DNA of 64,000 nt from Paragorgia papillata (GCA_035771165.1 JAWNZC010000470.1:2745501-2809500), one strand, 5' to 3'; positions 12,475 through 23,700 are shown, numbered from the stretch's first letter. Numbers and translations: made by a program. Notes: generated by a model not told the origin, from the letters alone.

Positions 12475-12740
12475 GTATACGTACAACTTATCATATCACT
12501 TTAACTACATCTTATTCTCATGCAAACGCTAAAATCTTTTCTGAGTAATTGAGCTTGACGAACGACCACCAAACGTCTATTATATATAACGTCTATATAT
12601 ATTATATATATATAACCATATCTTGTTATCTTGTATTTACTTCATATTTCATTATGTTACCCCGTTATTATTGTTATTATAGGTACCTATTGAAAAACAC
12701 TTTGGTGACATGGGCTCCCTGTTAAAATATTGCGGTGCCT

Positions 12741-12874
12741 TGAAAGTTAGCTTGCGGGCGAAGCTAACTTTCAAACCGCTTGTGACTTCGTTCGTTCGTT
12801 CGTTCGTTCGTTCGTTCGTTCGTTCGTTCGTTCGTTCGTTCGTTCGTTCGTTCGTTCGTTCGTTCGTTCGTTCG
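12741..12874. repeat. Hairpin plus (TTCG)22 microsatellite
   Basis: GAAAGTTAGCTTGCGGGCGAAGCTAACTTTC-type hairpin (12741-12776, given only approximately) followed by about 22 TTCG units at 12787-12874. A TGCGGTGCC-TGAAAG-TTGCGGGCG sequence also occurs near 20018. Open frames here come from the repeat. Confidence 0.85.
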
Positions 12875-13005
12875 GAATCAATAGCAAGCGACATTTTTGA
12901 CGGGACATTCTTAACGCGATGTTTTGAACGCCACAGGGCACCGCTTTGTAGCACTGTCTCTGGTTATTATTATAAATCCAAAGAATTAAAAAAAATTATG
13001 TTGTC

Positions 13006-13507
<502 letters not shown>

Positions 13508-13534
13508 TATAGTATATAGTACATAGTACATATA

Positions 13535-13676
13535 GTAAGGTTGGGTATACTGCCGAAACAGAGAACGTAGGAGTCTAACGTTTCGAGCGAAGACCCTTCT
13601 CTCTGCAGAGGAAGGGCCTTCGCTCGAAACGTTAGACTCCTACGTTCTCTGTTTCGGCAGTATATTTAACCTTACT
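13535..13676. repeat. Near-perfect hairpin, hammerhead-like relic
   Basis: Two arms of about 62 nt (TACTGCCGAAACAGAGAACG and its complement) around CTCTGCAGAGG. The right arm reads CTGCAGA...CTCGAAACGTTAGAC. The CGAAACGTTAG string is shared with the Penelope relic at 35780 and resembles the 3' half of a hammerhead core, but the CTGATGA box is not intact. Confidence 0.7.
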
Positions 13677-13844
13677 TTATTATATAAAATAGAGCGGTGT
13701 TTTATTGATGTTTCCGCCACTAATAAAAACGATAATCTCACATGTGATTATTTATGATAATCTCACATGTGTCGATTATCGTGAAACGTATTAGAGTTTA
13801 CTGCTCTATTTTTGTGGGGGGAAAGGACTGTTTTTTATATAATA

Positions 13845-13920
13845 AACAGAACAATACATGAATGCTTGGAAATATGAAATTTGTTTCTCGTGTTGACCCG
13901 CGCATTCATGTATTATTCTC
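13845..13920. mobile_element. Small palindromic MITE next to TA-rich sequence
   Basis: AATACATGAATGC near the left and GCATTCATGTATTATT near the right form inverted ends around GAAATATGAAATTTGTTTCT. A half copy occurs at 22370-22430. Confidence 0.6.
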
Positions 13921-14191
13921 TATATATTTCGATTACTATAAATCTGTTAGGGGGCTAAATCTGTTAGGCAAGTGTTTTTATTGGTTGGGCTTCACTAGCA
14001 CTCCGTCGTGATGACGTCAGGATTGATGTTTGTCCGCTTTTACCCACAATTCTTGCACTTCGAACAATGTATAATGGCTCATTTTCAATGATTTGAAAGT
14101 CAATTTTGCTTTGTTTGTCCGCTTTTTGTGCTATTAATAGCAGCTGGACGGTACGCTATTAGATTACTCCAAGATGAAAGCAAGATTGGTG

Positions 14192-14662
14192 CAGTGATGG
14201 ATCCAGCTTGATCTGGTAGGGGGGGGGGGGGGGGGTGCTGCAGGGGCGGATCTAGAATTTTTTTCACCTTAGTCAAACCATTCCTAGGGTTGCCCCGGAA
14301 AAATTTTTTAAATTTGGACCTCTGAAATGGCATTTCCTGCATTCCGACGGTACTTTGAAGAAAGATTTAAAAGTTTTAAATCGTGTTTTCAATAGCGCAT
14401 TTTATCAAACCTGGAAGGTGTCAAATAAATTTAGGGATGAAGTGGACGTTTTATTATACAAATACATTTAAAATTATAGAAAATAACGAGGGGAAATCCA
14501 ATAAATCCAAGGAAGCTAGACATTAGAAATATGATTGACATTTTCAATGAAAAGCCGCGTCGCATCCCACTGCAGCAAGGCACTAATTGAGTAATTGGCT
14601 CCCCCCTGCACCCCCTTGGCCAAGACCAGGGGGGTTCGCACCCCCCTGTAAATCCATCACTG
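14192..14662. mobile_element. Non-autonomous hAT-type transposon, 471 bp, TSD GATTGGTG
   Basis: Ends CAGTGATGGATC and ..AATCCATCACTG are bracketed by the exact 8-bp duplication GATTGGTG (14184-14191 and 14663-14670). Just inside the left end lie a G17 run and CAGGGGCGGATCTAG, the terminus of a different hAT family, so one element may have landed in another. Confidence 0.92.
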
Positions 14663-15502
14663 GATTGGTGACGTCTTCGACCAGAGCATTTCGGGGGTGG
14701 GTGGTAGAACATAATGGTCTTTAATGGACCAGGGTACATGTATACCTGATAGGGAAAAAATTAAATAATATCTCAAAGAATATAATATTAAGAATATAAT
14801 ATTACTGTCCATTACTCAATATTTTTAGTATAAACGTAGGAATACTATAAGGCCCACTTGCTCTTCTATCATTGAAAGAGAATGTGATGTGATGTATTTC
14901 CCCTACTGTAGTTGGATATACATGTAATAAGTAAAAGCAACAGTTTTTTGGTTGTACTGTAGGCAAATAATCTATTTATGAGCAGTCAACATCGTAATTT
15001 TGGAGTTGTGTTTTACCATTGCGGGCCATCGTATATATACAATTAATACACACAATTTGCAAGAATAAAACCATGCATGTTCACTCTGATCAACCGTTTA
15101 CTCCGACGATGGTTTTTTGCTTAAAAAACGTCAGTATCAAGCTCTCGAATTTGGCAATATAACATGCACTGAAGCACTCTTCCTTATATTTTGGTCTTTC
15201 AAAAGTAAATTCACCGACGTCTTCAAAATAAGTCAATAGGAAAACTATGACAGTAGTAAAGCAGATTGAGTATCATTTAATCCAAATGATGGAAAGTACT
15301 AAGGAACTGAAAAAAACAAAACAAAGAAAGAAATAGAACTTAGTATAGTTACAATTGGCCAGAATTTAACTAGAATACACAAATACATCATTTTCACTTG
15401 ACGTGATAATCCCCGCGTTGGTGGTGTACAAGGACAAATGTCATTCCCTGAAAAAGGCTCTTTACTGTATATTACACATGATCAAATTATATATATAATT
15501 AT
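14663..15502. other. Stretch without recognised feature
   Basis: AT-rich, non-coding. Nothing named. Confidence 0.5.
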
Positions 15503-17098
15503 TACATGCCCATAATACAATTTAAGCTATACTTATAGAGAATATATAACATAAATCCTTATTAAAAATCTAAAAATTTATTCAATATAAATTTCAAAAC
15601 AGTTTTTGCTGGCAACCATGTCAAGGATAAGACATGGCGTATATTTTTACTTTGGTTTAAATAAAAAAACTGTCATTATAAACTCTGGTTACGTATCACT
15701 GACAAAACTTGTGGATATCTCCTCAAAATTAAAATTATGAAAAAATGGAGTCACCACTTAATGTAGATTAGATACATACTAATTAAAATGGATATTACAG
15801 TTTATTATACGGAGAAGAGTATTTTATTAGCAACTAAAACGAGCTATGTCCAACATAGGCATCGGATGTCGGACCGTAACGATCGGTAAAAGGGCGTTGC
15901 AGATCGTACGTACCCTAGCATCTGTGTTCCGATGGTCACGGACCGACATCAGGTGATACAGATGGTAGACACTTAGTAAATATATACGCTGCTCTCAGAT
16001 GTTGTATGTATGATAGTGCAGATGGTTCAGATGGTACGGATCGTACGGACCGTGGCATCTGTATTCGGATGGTCACGGACCGACATCACATGATAAAGGT
16101 GGTTTAGACTTAGTAAATACACGTGACTCTGAGATGTTGTACATATGTATGATAGTGCAGATAGTTCAGATGGTACGGATCGTATGGACCGTGGCATCTG
16201 TATTCGGATGGTCACGATGCCGTGTAATGCTCTAGTCACGAATATTTCGTACTTGACGTACGCCGGAGTTTTATAAAGAACGAGGCAACATTGTGATATA
16301 CTAGTGGCATTATGCTGTGTAATGTTCGAGTCACGAATATTTCGTACTTGACGTGCGCCTGAGATTTATAAAGAACGATGGCAACATTGTGATATAGTTG
16401 TGGCATTAAGCCGTGTAATGCTCGATTTCTACCATCTGTATCATGTGATATCGATCCGTGACCATCCGAATGCAGATGTCCACGGTCCGTACGATCCGTA
16501 CCATCTGAAACGTATATATTTACTAAGTGTCTACCATCTGTATCACGTGATGTCGGTCCGTGACTATCGGAATACAGATGGTATACGGTACGTGTGATCT
16601 GCAACGCCCTTTTACCGATCGTTTACGATCCGTCATCCGATGCTTATGTTGGACATGTATGACTAAAACATTCGTAGAATCGATATTTCACTACACCCGG
16701 GAAGCGAGTAGTGTATTTACATACTTATTACATGCCCATAATACAATTTAAGCTTAATACTTATAGAGAATATATATAAATCCTTATTAAAAATCAACAG
16801 TTTTTGCAGGCAACCATGTCAAGGATAAGACACATGTGGCATATATTTTTACTTTGGATTAAATAAAAAAACTGTCATTATAAACCCTGGTTACCACTGA
16901 CAAAACTTGTGGATATCTCCTCAAAATTAAAATTATAAAAAAATGGAGTCACCACTTAATGTAGATTAGATACATACTAATTAAAGTGGATATTACAGTT
17001 TAATTATTATATGGAGAAGAGTTTTTTTCTAGCAACTAAAAACACTCGTAGAATCCATATTTCACTACATCTGGGAACTGAGTGGCGTATTTCTCGTA
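15503..17098. repeat. Tandem duplication (~400-bp unit) split by a foldback insertion
   Basis: The unit starting ATTACATGCCCATAATACAA and containing GCAACCATGTCAAGGATAAG and AACTTGTGGATATCTCCTCA is present at 15503-15840 plus 16670-16727, and again at 16728-17098. Removing 15841-16661 together with one copy of its target duplication makes the two units collinear through CGTAGAATC and ATATTTCACTACA. Confidence 0.85.
15841..16661. mobile_element. Foldback transposon, 821 bp, TSD ACTAAAAC
   Basis: About 60-bp inverted termini (TGTCCAACATAGGCATCGGA left; complement right) with exact flanking 8-bp ACTAAAAC at 15833-15840 and 16662-16669. The interior is built of inverted and direct copies of CGGATGGTCACGGACCGACA and GTACGGATCGTACGGACCG units, so most of it can fold. 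The 8-bp duplication fits a hAT-type integrase. No coding sequence. Confidence 0.88.
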
Positions 17099-17344
17099 TG
17101 TAACACTTGCAAGAGACATATTGACAAATCAAAATTTATGGCTTTTGTTGTAAGTTTCAAATCAAGTAAATTCTCTTAATTCCTTTTTTTCACGTAAAAT
17201 GACGTATTCGAATAAGCTGTTGTATTTTTCATTTGTATTTTCTCAGAGTTTTAGGTCAAGTGGTTGTAGTTTTTGCATTAAACCCAGTTTATCAACATCA
17301 CTTCCTGTTCCATGCATAATTTCATTGTCCATATAATAAATAGA

Positions 17345-17490
17345 ACATTACATGGTTTCTCAAAGATATGGATTTTATGTTCTTGTGGCAAGAGCAATAT
17401 CTCACTTGTTTGCTGTGCTCACTCGTAAGATATTGTCCTTGCCACTCAAACATAAAATCCATATCTTCTCACCACTGTGTAATATCCCCT
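17345..17490. mobile_element. Hairpin MITE
   Basis: Arms containing AAGATATGGATTTTATGTT and AACATAAAATCCATATCTT, with CTTGTGGCAAG/CTTGCCAC further in, form a long imperfect hairpin. Confidence 0.75.
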
Positions 17491-17629
17491 TTATATACTG
17501 TAGCAACAGAAATTGTGTTGTGGTAATTAGACACACACACAAATATAAATACTGTACAGGCCCAACTATCAACCATTCTAACTGGATAAAAACCTCTGTG
17601 TCAAAACGTTGAGTCTCTCATATATTTCA

Positions 17630-18249
17630 TTTCCAGAAGATACTGTACCCACATTAAATGACACCATTTTCCCATAATCTTAATTTCAGGGAGATATGGT
17701 GACCCCATTTCTTCATAATTCTAATTTCAGGGAGATACCCAATCTATGTGGTGACTCAATATTTTGATATCATTCTGCAACTTATTTAATGTTGTGGAGA
17801 CACCCACATTAACCCTTTCCCTCCTAGGGGTTTCTCATTTGATGAGTAAAATCTTCTGGTGTTAGACAGAGTTAAATAACAAAGTGGCTGGTTTAGGGTG
17901 ACCTAGTAGAAAAAGGGTTAAGTGGTGACCTCATTTTCCTATAATTTTAATTTCAGGGTGATACCCACATTACATGTACATGTAAGTGGTGACCCCATTT
18001 GTCAATAATTTTAATCTCAGGGAGATACCCACATTAAGTGGTGACCCTAATTTTCTATACAAATTACATGTACTGTACATGAAATCTTATTAATTTTGGG
18101 AAGATATCCACATTTAACCATTTCATTCCCATTGGTGCCATTTGGCACTTTCTATTTTTTACATGTACTCTGTCTAATGCCAGATGATTTTACTCATCAG
18201 GGGAAGACCGCCTGACATGGTGGGAGTTAAAGGATTAAGTGGTGACCCC

Positions 18250-18250
<1 letters not shown>
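17630..18250. repeat. Degenerate ~52-bp minisatellite
   Basis: Repeats of GGGAGATACCCACATT-AAGTGGTGACCCCATTT-ATAATTTTAATTTCA occur about six times. The same motif in reverse occurs once in each unit of the neighbouring tandem duplication (about 15715 and 16912), linking the two. Confidence 0.75.
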
Positions 18251-18252
<2 letters not shown>

Positions 18253-18290
<38 letters not shown>

Positions 18291-18363
18291 ATATATATAT
18301 AAATTTTACTCTTGCCTCTAGTGCATACTAGTGTACAGTATGTATATATATATATATATATAT
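18253..18363. repeat. (TA)n tracts flanking a short spacer
   Basis: TA runs at about 18253-18300 and 18341-18363. Another lies at 18568-18591. Confidence 0.85.
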
Positions 18364-18364
18364 A

Positions 18365-18512
18365 AAAATATGAAGTATAGTTTTACCTTAAAGTCTTCGC
18401 TACCAGAGGTTTCACCCTAAACGGGATCATCAGGCGTTTAGGATCCCGTTTAGGGTGAAACCTCTGGTAGCGAAGACTTTAAGGTAAAACTACACTTCAT
18501 ACTTTGTATTTT
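18365..18512. repeat. Inverted pair of Penelope/retrozyme-like terminal sequence
   Basis: Two inverted copies of AGTTTTACCTTAAAGTCTTC...CTCTGGTAGCGAAG meet at GATCATCAGGCG. The family recurs at 34712-34846, with identical arms also set in TA repeats. The left arm, read on the minus strand, contains a complete hammerhead core. Confidence 0.8.
18394..18440 (-). ncRNA. Hammerhead ribozyme, minimal type I (Penelope-like)
   Basis: Read on the minus strand: AACGC, CTGATGA, then U-CCC-GUUUA-GGG-U (stem II with a U.U closing mismatch), GAA, ACC-UCU-GGU (3-bp stem III), A at the cleavage position, then GCG, which pairs with the CGC before CTGATGA (stem I). All invariant core positions are present. 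Short stem III hammerheads of this kind are described from Penelope-like elements and metazoan retrozymes. Activity is inferred. Confidence 0.75.
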
Positions 18513-18599
18513 GCTCTATCTATATATGGTATTGAGCACTCTCTAACATTTCGTGAACCAAAACTCACTTATATATATATATATATATATACTGTATAA

Positions 18600-19887
18600 T
18601 GTATATGTACTATTTACAGAATGAGTGGCCATTCTGTATTGGGGGTATATAAACATGAGGTGAAGCCAAGTACCTGTATGTATCCCGGTACAGAACGGAC
18701 ACAAATTCTCTAAATTACTTCTAAAACACGTTTTAAGTTACATCATGTTAAGAGCTGATAAACCTTCGAGGTAAGGTTTTAATAGGCTACGATTAATAAA
18801 TTAGTGATGCGCTTTGATTTAGCATTAGTCCTACATTTTATATTCTAAGTGATGTACCATAAATAACCATTCTGATCATCACTTGTTATTCAACAAATGT
18901 TGTTGTTCACCAAATGTTTGCATCTTCATTTTGTATGAGGATGCTACCAGCGTACCTCACTCAAGATAGTTGAAATCAAAGTGTCTGTACACTATAAATT
19001 GTTACAGAACTGATCTTTTGTTAAACAGTTCTGTATCACATTTAGAGGCACTGATAACAGTTCTGTATCGGGGTGAACAGACATTGATTAAACCTCTGAA
19101 TTTTCCTCATGAATTATTAATGAGTTTCAGAAATATATTTATATATACATGTAAATAGTGTATACAGACTGTCAGTAGAGGCAAGAGTAAAATTTTAATA
19201 ACACTGTAAATTTCAGTCAAATCTTCTCAGTTCTGTCTCCGAAACATCCACAAGAAGAATAAAATAGTCTGGCTAAAATAAACGTACATTTCCTACACAG
19301 ACGCTTCAGTACTATAAAAATGCTTTATAAGCTTAATACCTGTATAAAACATTTGTTCGAGGCGATACTCAATATTTCCGACGCCAAGTCATCCGAGGAG
19401 GTCAACGTTTGTCGTTTGGAGGAAAGCGCTATTCTAAATTGATCAATTTTTACTCTCTGTTATGCACAAACCACTGTCCCCTAGATAGCAGACAAACTCG
19501 AAATTTTTCTTCACCAGAAATCCCTCGAGAGTGGACAAGAGTCAAGAAAACTGACGAAGGCACCATATTGATAACCTTCGAACCATATATGGTAGGGGTG
19601 CTCTCGTGTATAGGGGTCTTCTCGTGCGGTCCTCTCGTGCAAGTGGCACTGCCAACCCCTGCTCCAAAATGCGCAGTATATTGCGCATTTTGATAACTAG
19701 AACTCAGTCCTTTACACAGTAATTATACCTAATTACAGCTAATTACTGCATGGTTTGAAATATAATTTCCCGTGCCGTGGGCAGGAACAACCGACAAGGT
19801 CAAAATAAAAATTTAAAAAAAAAATACAAAATCAAACCGTCTGATTTACGCCATAAGCTCTTGACCAATCAGAGGCTGAGATAGCCT
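18600..19887. other. Stretch without recognised feature
   Basis: AT-rich. Short open frames only; none shows protein-like composition. Confidence 0.5.
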
Positions 19888-19957
19888 AGCCTCCACCAGG
19901 GCCATTTGTTCCCGCCATCTTGGCCCAGTTCCCTATAAATGGCCCTGGGTACGAGGT
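19888..19957. mobile_element. Short MITE, copy 2 (CCAGGGCCATTT family)
   Basis: Inverted relative to 3972-4058. CTCCACCAGGGCCATTT at the left and AAATGGCCCTGGGTACGAGG at the right, with CCCGCCATCTTGGCCCAG between. Confidence 0.6.
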
Positions 19958-20239
19958 TGTGGTTCACCCCTCCCTCCTGGTTCCAGTTTACTTAGAGTTC
20001 AATGCTGTGGAGTCTAGTTGCGGTGCCCTGAAAGCTTGCGGGCGCAGCTTATACGTTCTCAAGGTAAACATTTAAATTTGACCTTGACACAAAACATCTT
20101 TTGACCATGAGTTTGAGAGCAGGAGAAAAATAGTGTCTTCTAGATAGCACTCTGCAGGCAAGGCTTTGACAGGCCGTGTGCGTTATATTACGTGCCCGCG
20201 TATATGTAACGTGCCCGTGTATGTAACATACCGTTTATT

Positions 20240-20781
20240 CAGGGCTGGCGCCAGAGGGGGGGCAGAGGGGGCTACAGCCCCCCTGTTGGGGAACCCTACC
20301 CCTCATCGGGGATAATTTACAGATTTGTCGGGGAGTGATCTGGAAGAAAAATTGTATTTTTAACAACTGGCAAAGAACTTTTTAACAGATTAAGCCAGAC
20401 ATGCAAGTCAGTAATTAATGCTTTAATAGTGAAATAAAACTCATTTAGAAACACAGGATACGGTATATATTGTATAGAAGCCAACAGTAATAATTACAAC
20501 ACACAAAATTCCATTTTCTGTCTGCAATATTGGACGAAAATGGCAAAGGTTAATGGACCACAGTCACCACACTAGGTGTTCAACAGATTTTTCTTTATTG
20601 ATACCTTGAAAATAAATGCTGTAACTGTCGGTTATTGCGATAATTTTACGCTGAAAAGATGGATATTCTTGACGTTCAAATTTTGAAAAGTTTCCGGGGG
20701 AGAATGCCCCCGGATCCCCCTACTAGCCCCCTTGTCGGGGACCTTAGCCCCTGTGTCGGGGAATTCTTGGCACCACCCCTG
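20240..20781. mobile_element. Non-autonomous hAT-type transposon, 542 bp, TSD CGTTTATT
   Basis: CAGGGCTGGCGCC at the left and GGCACCACCCCTG at the right, flanked by the exact duplication CGTTTATT (20232-20239, 20782-20789). Subterminal GGGGGCTACAGCCCCCC and GAATGCCCCCGGATCCCCC hairpins. It split a host repeat of GTGCCCGTGTATGTAAC units visible on both sides. Confidence 0.92.
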
Positions 20782-20904
20782 CGTTTATTAAACATGCTAT
20801 AGTCTGCGAATAGCTTCTGCGAATAGTAACATGCCCAGCATTGCCCGTGTATGTAACGTGCCCGAGCCCCAAAGTGACTTTATTTATTGAAGGTAACATA
20901 TGAC

Positions 20905-21030
20905 AGTAGATGAGGTCTAGGTCAAACGTCGCTCTTCTCATGCGCCGAATCAAATACAATTAGATTCGACGTTGGAGCGACTGTAGAGCGACATGGAATC
21001 AAACGTCGCTCCAGAGTCGCTCCTAATTGT
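20905..21030. mobile_element. MITE fragment of the GTCGCTC family
   Basis: GGTCAAACGTCGCTCTTCTC and CATGCGCCGAATCAAATAC are the reverse complement of the block found twice at 23341-23535. Several GAGCGAC/GTCGCTC boxes form inverted pairs. Confidence 0.6.
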
Positions 21031-21370
21031 TTTCGTAAACAAAAAGTGCATCTCAGATCTATTTTGTATTTCTCAAGCAAGTATAAATAACGCTATCATC
21101 TCGAGTGACAGTCTTTAATCTATACATTGCACCAAATAGATTGCTCCCATTTAAAACTACTGAGTTGGATTTTAGTTTGTCGACGATGGGGCCGCCGATA
21201 ACTGATTTATTAAAGTCAGATCGGCCGTCTGATCATATCCGCCGTCTATTACTTGTCAGACAGTCGTGGAAGAAGATGCTTAATAACTTCCTAACTACGC
21301 ATTGTTGAAAAATATCATGTAAATACATTGTTAGAACTTTCATAAGCTTTCCTTTGATGCATACTTTACG

Positions 21371-21510
21371 TTTCTGCGTTATGTGGAACTTTTTTAAACG
21401 TCCAAAATGTTCACACAATAATTACTTCAAATATCAGGAAAACAAATATATTTCAAAACGTGGTGTGAACATTTTGGACATTTAAAAAATTTAGACATAA
21501 CGCAGGAACC
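21371..21510. mobile_element. Hairpin MITE
   Basis: Arms TTCTGCGTTATGT...CCAAAATGTTCACAC and GTGTGAACATTTTGG...ACATAACGCAGGAA are inverted around an AT-rich loop. Confidence 0.75.
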
Positions 21511-21564
21511 TGCTGAACTATATAAACTCAAATAAAAGCTCATCGTATTTCTAACAACATACTT

Positions 21565-22009
21565 ACAATGATATACCTAATCTGTTTAATTCTTCTTGTG
21601 ATCCTGTGAAACTTGATGACACTGAGTTAAGTTGTCTATACTGTATGCTGACGATTTGATAATAATGTCAGAATCAGAATCCGGGTTACAGTACTGCCTT
21701 CAAAAACTTGAACTATATACTCGGAAATGGAAATTACAAGTTAACCTAAAACAATCTAAAGTCTTGATATTTGGGACACAATCCCAAAGACGACTGTTTA
21801 TCTCACACAAAACCCCTTACGAGGAACAAAAGTGTACTTTATGTCACTCGAATGAAATCGGTGATGAATTTCACTATTTAATGTCCTGCTCCAACAAAAA
21901 GTTTGTAGAGCTTCGAAATACTTTTATAAATAATATATACAGTGTCAACGCGTCTTTCCGTTTACTTGACACAAAGGATTTCTTTCTATATATAACTAGA
22001 AATACATGA
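21565..22009 (+). pseudogene. Non-LTR retrotransposon reverse transcriptase remnant, internally deleted
   Basis: Reads ...CDPVKLDDTELSC, a one-base frameshift, then LYADDLIIMSES, the catalytic YADD box of reverse transcriptase, followed by KLELYTRKWKLQVNLKQSKV. It then jumps to CTLCHSNEIGDEFHYLMSC, a CxxC-H-C zinc-binding motif that ends many LINE proteins. The sequence normally between these is missing, so an internal deletion has fused the palm domain to the C-terminal finger in one open frame. Stop TGA at 22007-22009. The element is dead. Confidence 0.85.
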
Positions 22010-22369
22010 ACGCAACAACCCCTCGCCCGCTTTTACATGCTTTTTTAAAACACCCACCCACCCCCTGATTAAAATAAGCACTCCTAATATACAGCCAATA
22101 CAAAAACAAACAGATATAAAAACAAATGATATTAAATCCTTGGGATATTAAATTATACAATTTATGGATAGGTCGATAGGATGACAAAACTGATTTAAAT
22201 CATTTAATGAAAGTTGAACATATCAAAGCAAAATTTAGATTTCATTATTAAATTCTGGTTGTAAAAAATATATTGTTTTTAGGAGGTTTCAAAAGGGATT
22301 AATTTTTGTAAGCCTTTAAATGGCTTCTCTATGCATGTACATTTTGCAAAGGCAGTATTAAATAGAGAA
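22010..22369. other. Stretch without recognised feature
   Basis: AT-rich sequence downstream of the LINE remnant; possibly its 3' region. Confidence 0.4.
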
Positions 22370-22435
22370 TAATACATGGATGTGCGGAAATATGAAATTT
22401 ATTTCGAGTGTTGACCAGGATATATATATTTATAA

Positions 22436-22742
22436 AATAGGTTGCGTCTTACGCACGCTGTGATTGGTCAATTACCGTGTTTATATCAGGCTATGTAAAC
22501 ACGGTTGGGATGTCACGGCACATTGTTTAGCCTTATTTCATAAAAGAAATAGAAAATGGATGCCCTGTGTTTATATAACCTGATGCAAACACTCGAGTGA
22601 GTTGGGAGAATTCGAAAGTACTTATATAAACCCTCGCCTACGGCTCGGGTTCACATAAACTTTCGAATTCTCCCAACTCACTCTCGTGTTTCACTTTGCA
22701 TCAGGCTATATAAATACGGGCGGCCATTTTCTATTTCTTAAA
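22436..22742. mobile_element. Foldback element copy B
   Basis: Reverse complement of 13060-13361: starts AATAGGTTGCGTCTTACGCA, ends CCATTTTCTATTTCTTA. The central palindrome is kept. An ATATATATATTTATA tract sits to the left. Confidence 0.85.
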
Positions 22743-22822
22743 TATAAACTATTTCCCAGATTTCGTCTCCTTCGCTTTTTCTCCACGCGTGTAAAGTGGA
22801 CTACACGCATGTCGAGATTAGC

Positions 22823-22866
22823 ACCCTCACCGGGCTCCGGGCCTTCGGCCCTACGCCCGGGCTCGG
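22823..22866. repeat. GC-rich hairpin
   Basis: CCGGGCTCCGGGCC-TTCG-GGCCCTACGCCCGG: a strong stem in otherwise AT-rich DNA, probably a MITE fragment. Confidence 0.5.
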
Positions 22867-22959
22867 GGATAAATGTACACGATAAGTCTATCATGAAAAT
22901 AATATCAAAATATTTTCATGATATTCTTTCATTATATGATAGTCATTATATTGTCTAAC

Positions 22960-23160
22960 CCATATTACCATACACTGTACTCCTAGCTATATTATTTAAC
23001 TCACATTACTATACCCGTACGTTACACTTTTAACCACAGTTTGTATGGTATTATCTAGTTCATGTTACTGTACGTTCTGTACTTTTATGTAAATATCTTT
23101 TCATATGTGCCTGTATTGGTATTTGATGAATAAAGTATTATTATTATTATTATTACTTAC
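22960..23160 (+). mobile_element. LINE 3' end with (ATT)n tail
   Basis: GATGAATAAAGTATTATTATT terminates in an ATT microsatellite, after sequence with repeated TATTATCTAGTTCATGTTAC-like blocks. A microsatellite tail after AATAAAG is typical of CR1/L2-like LINE ends; three such tails occur in this window. Confidence 0.5.
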
Positions 23161-23324
23161 AGGATATATTTCAACGATGCTATCTTCTGGCATAAACAAC
23201 CGACACAATATAGCGATAATAGCGTATTCGAACAATGTGAAATTTGGTTGATTTTGGTACCCAGATCTACGTTTAGTAGCCTTGCGTCAAGTATCTGCAA
23301 ATGCTCAGCTCTTGTTCAGCCCGA

Positions 23325-23540
23325 ATTTTAAGGTAAAATAATTAGTTCGGCGCATGAGAAGAGCGACGTTTGACTTGGCGTCGCTCCAGTGTCGCATAAT
23401 GCGACAGGTCCTGCCGCTCCAAGTGAGCTCTGCCGCACTTAATCCATTCTTAATTGAATCAAATGTCGCTGTTCTGCAGCATTTAATACATCTATTTGAT
23501 TCGGCGCATGAGAAGAGCGACGTTTGACCTAGGCCTGATA
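23325..23540. mobile_element. MITE pair, GTCGCTC family (direct copies)
   Basis: TTCGGCGCATGAGAAGAGCG and ACGTTTGAC occur in direct orientation at 23347 and 23502 around further GTCGCTC boxes. Inverted copy at 20905. Confidence 0.6.
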
Positions 23541-23559
23541 ACCCCAATGACTGTCAGTT

Positions 23560-23700
23560 AGACTCAGCTGTCTCACCTCTTGATGGAACTAACTGGGGAA
23601 ACCGTAGGAAAACCGGAGTCCGGGGCACAGGAGGCCAACAGATCAGTGGTGGTCACCCATCCGAGTACTAACCCCATTCCCGTGCACGTCTTATTACAGT
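23560..23700 (-). repeat. 5S rRNA-like fragment (possible SINE3-type head)
   Basis: The minus strand contains GGGGTTAGTACTCGGATGGG followed by TGACCACC, matching the 3' internal part of 5S rRNA. The 5' half of 5S is absent, so this is not a functional gene. Best read as a 5S-derived SINE relic or 5S pseudogene. Confidence 0.55.

Noticed and set aside
15503..17098. LTR retrotransposon with ~330-bp direct LTRs
   Set aside because: No TG...CA ends, primer-binding site or coding interior; the intervening DNA is a foldback with its own 8-bp target duplication.
23560..23700. Functional 5S rRNA gene
   Set aside because: Only the 3' internal portion matches; the first ~70 nt of 5S are absent.
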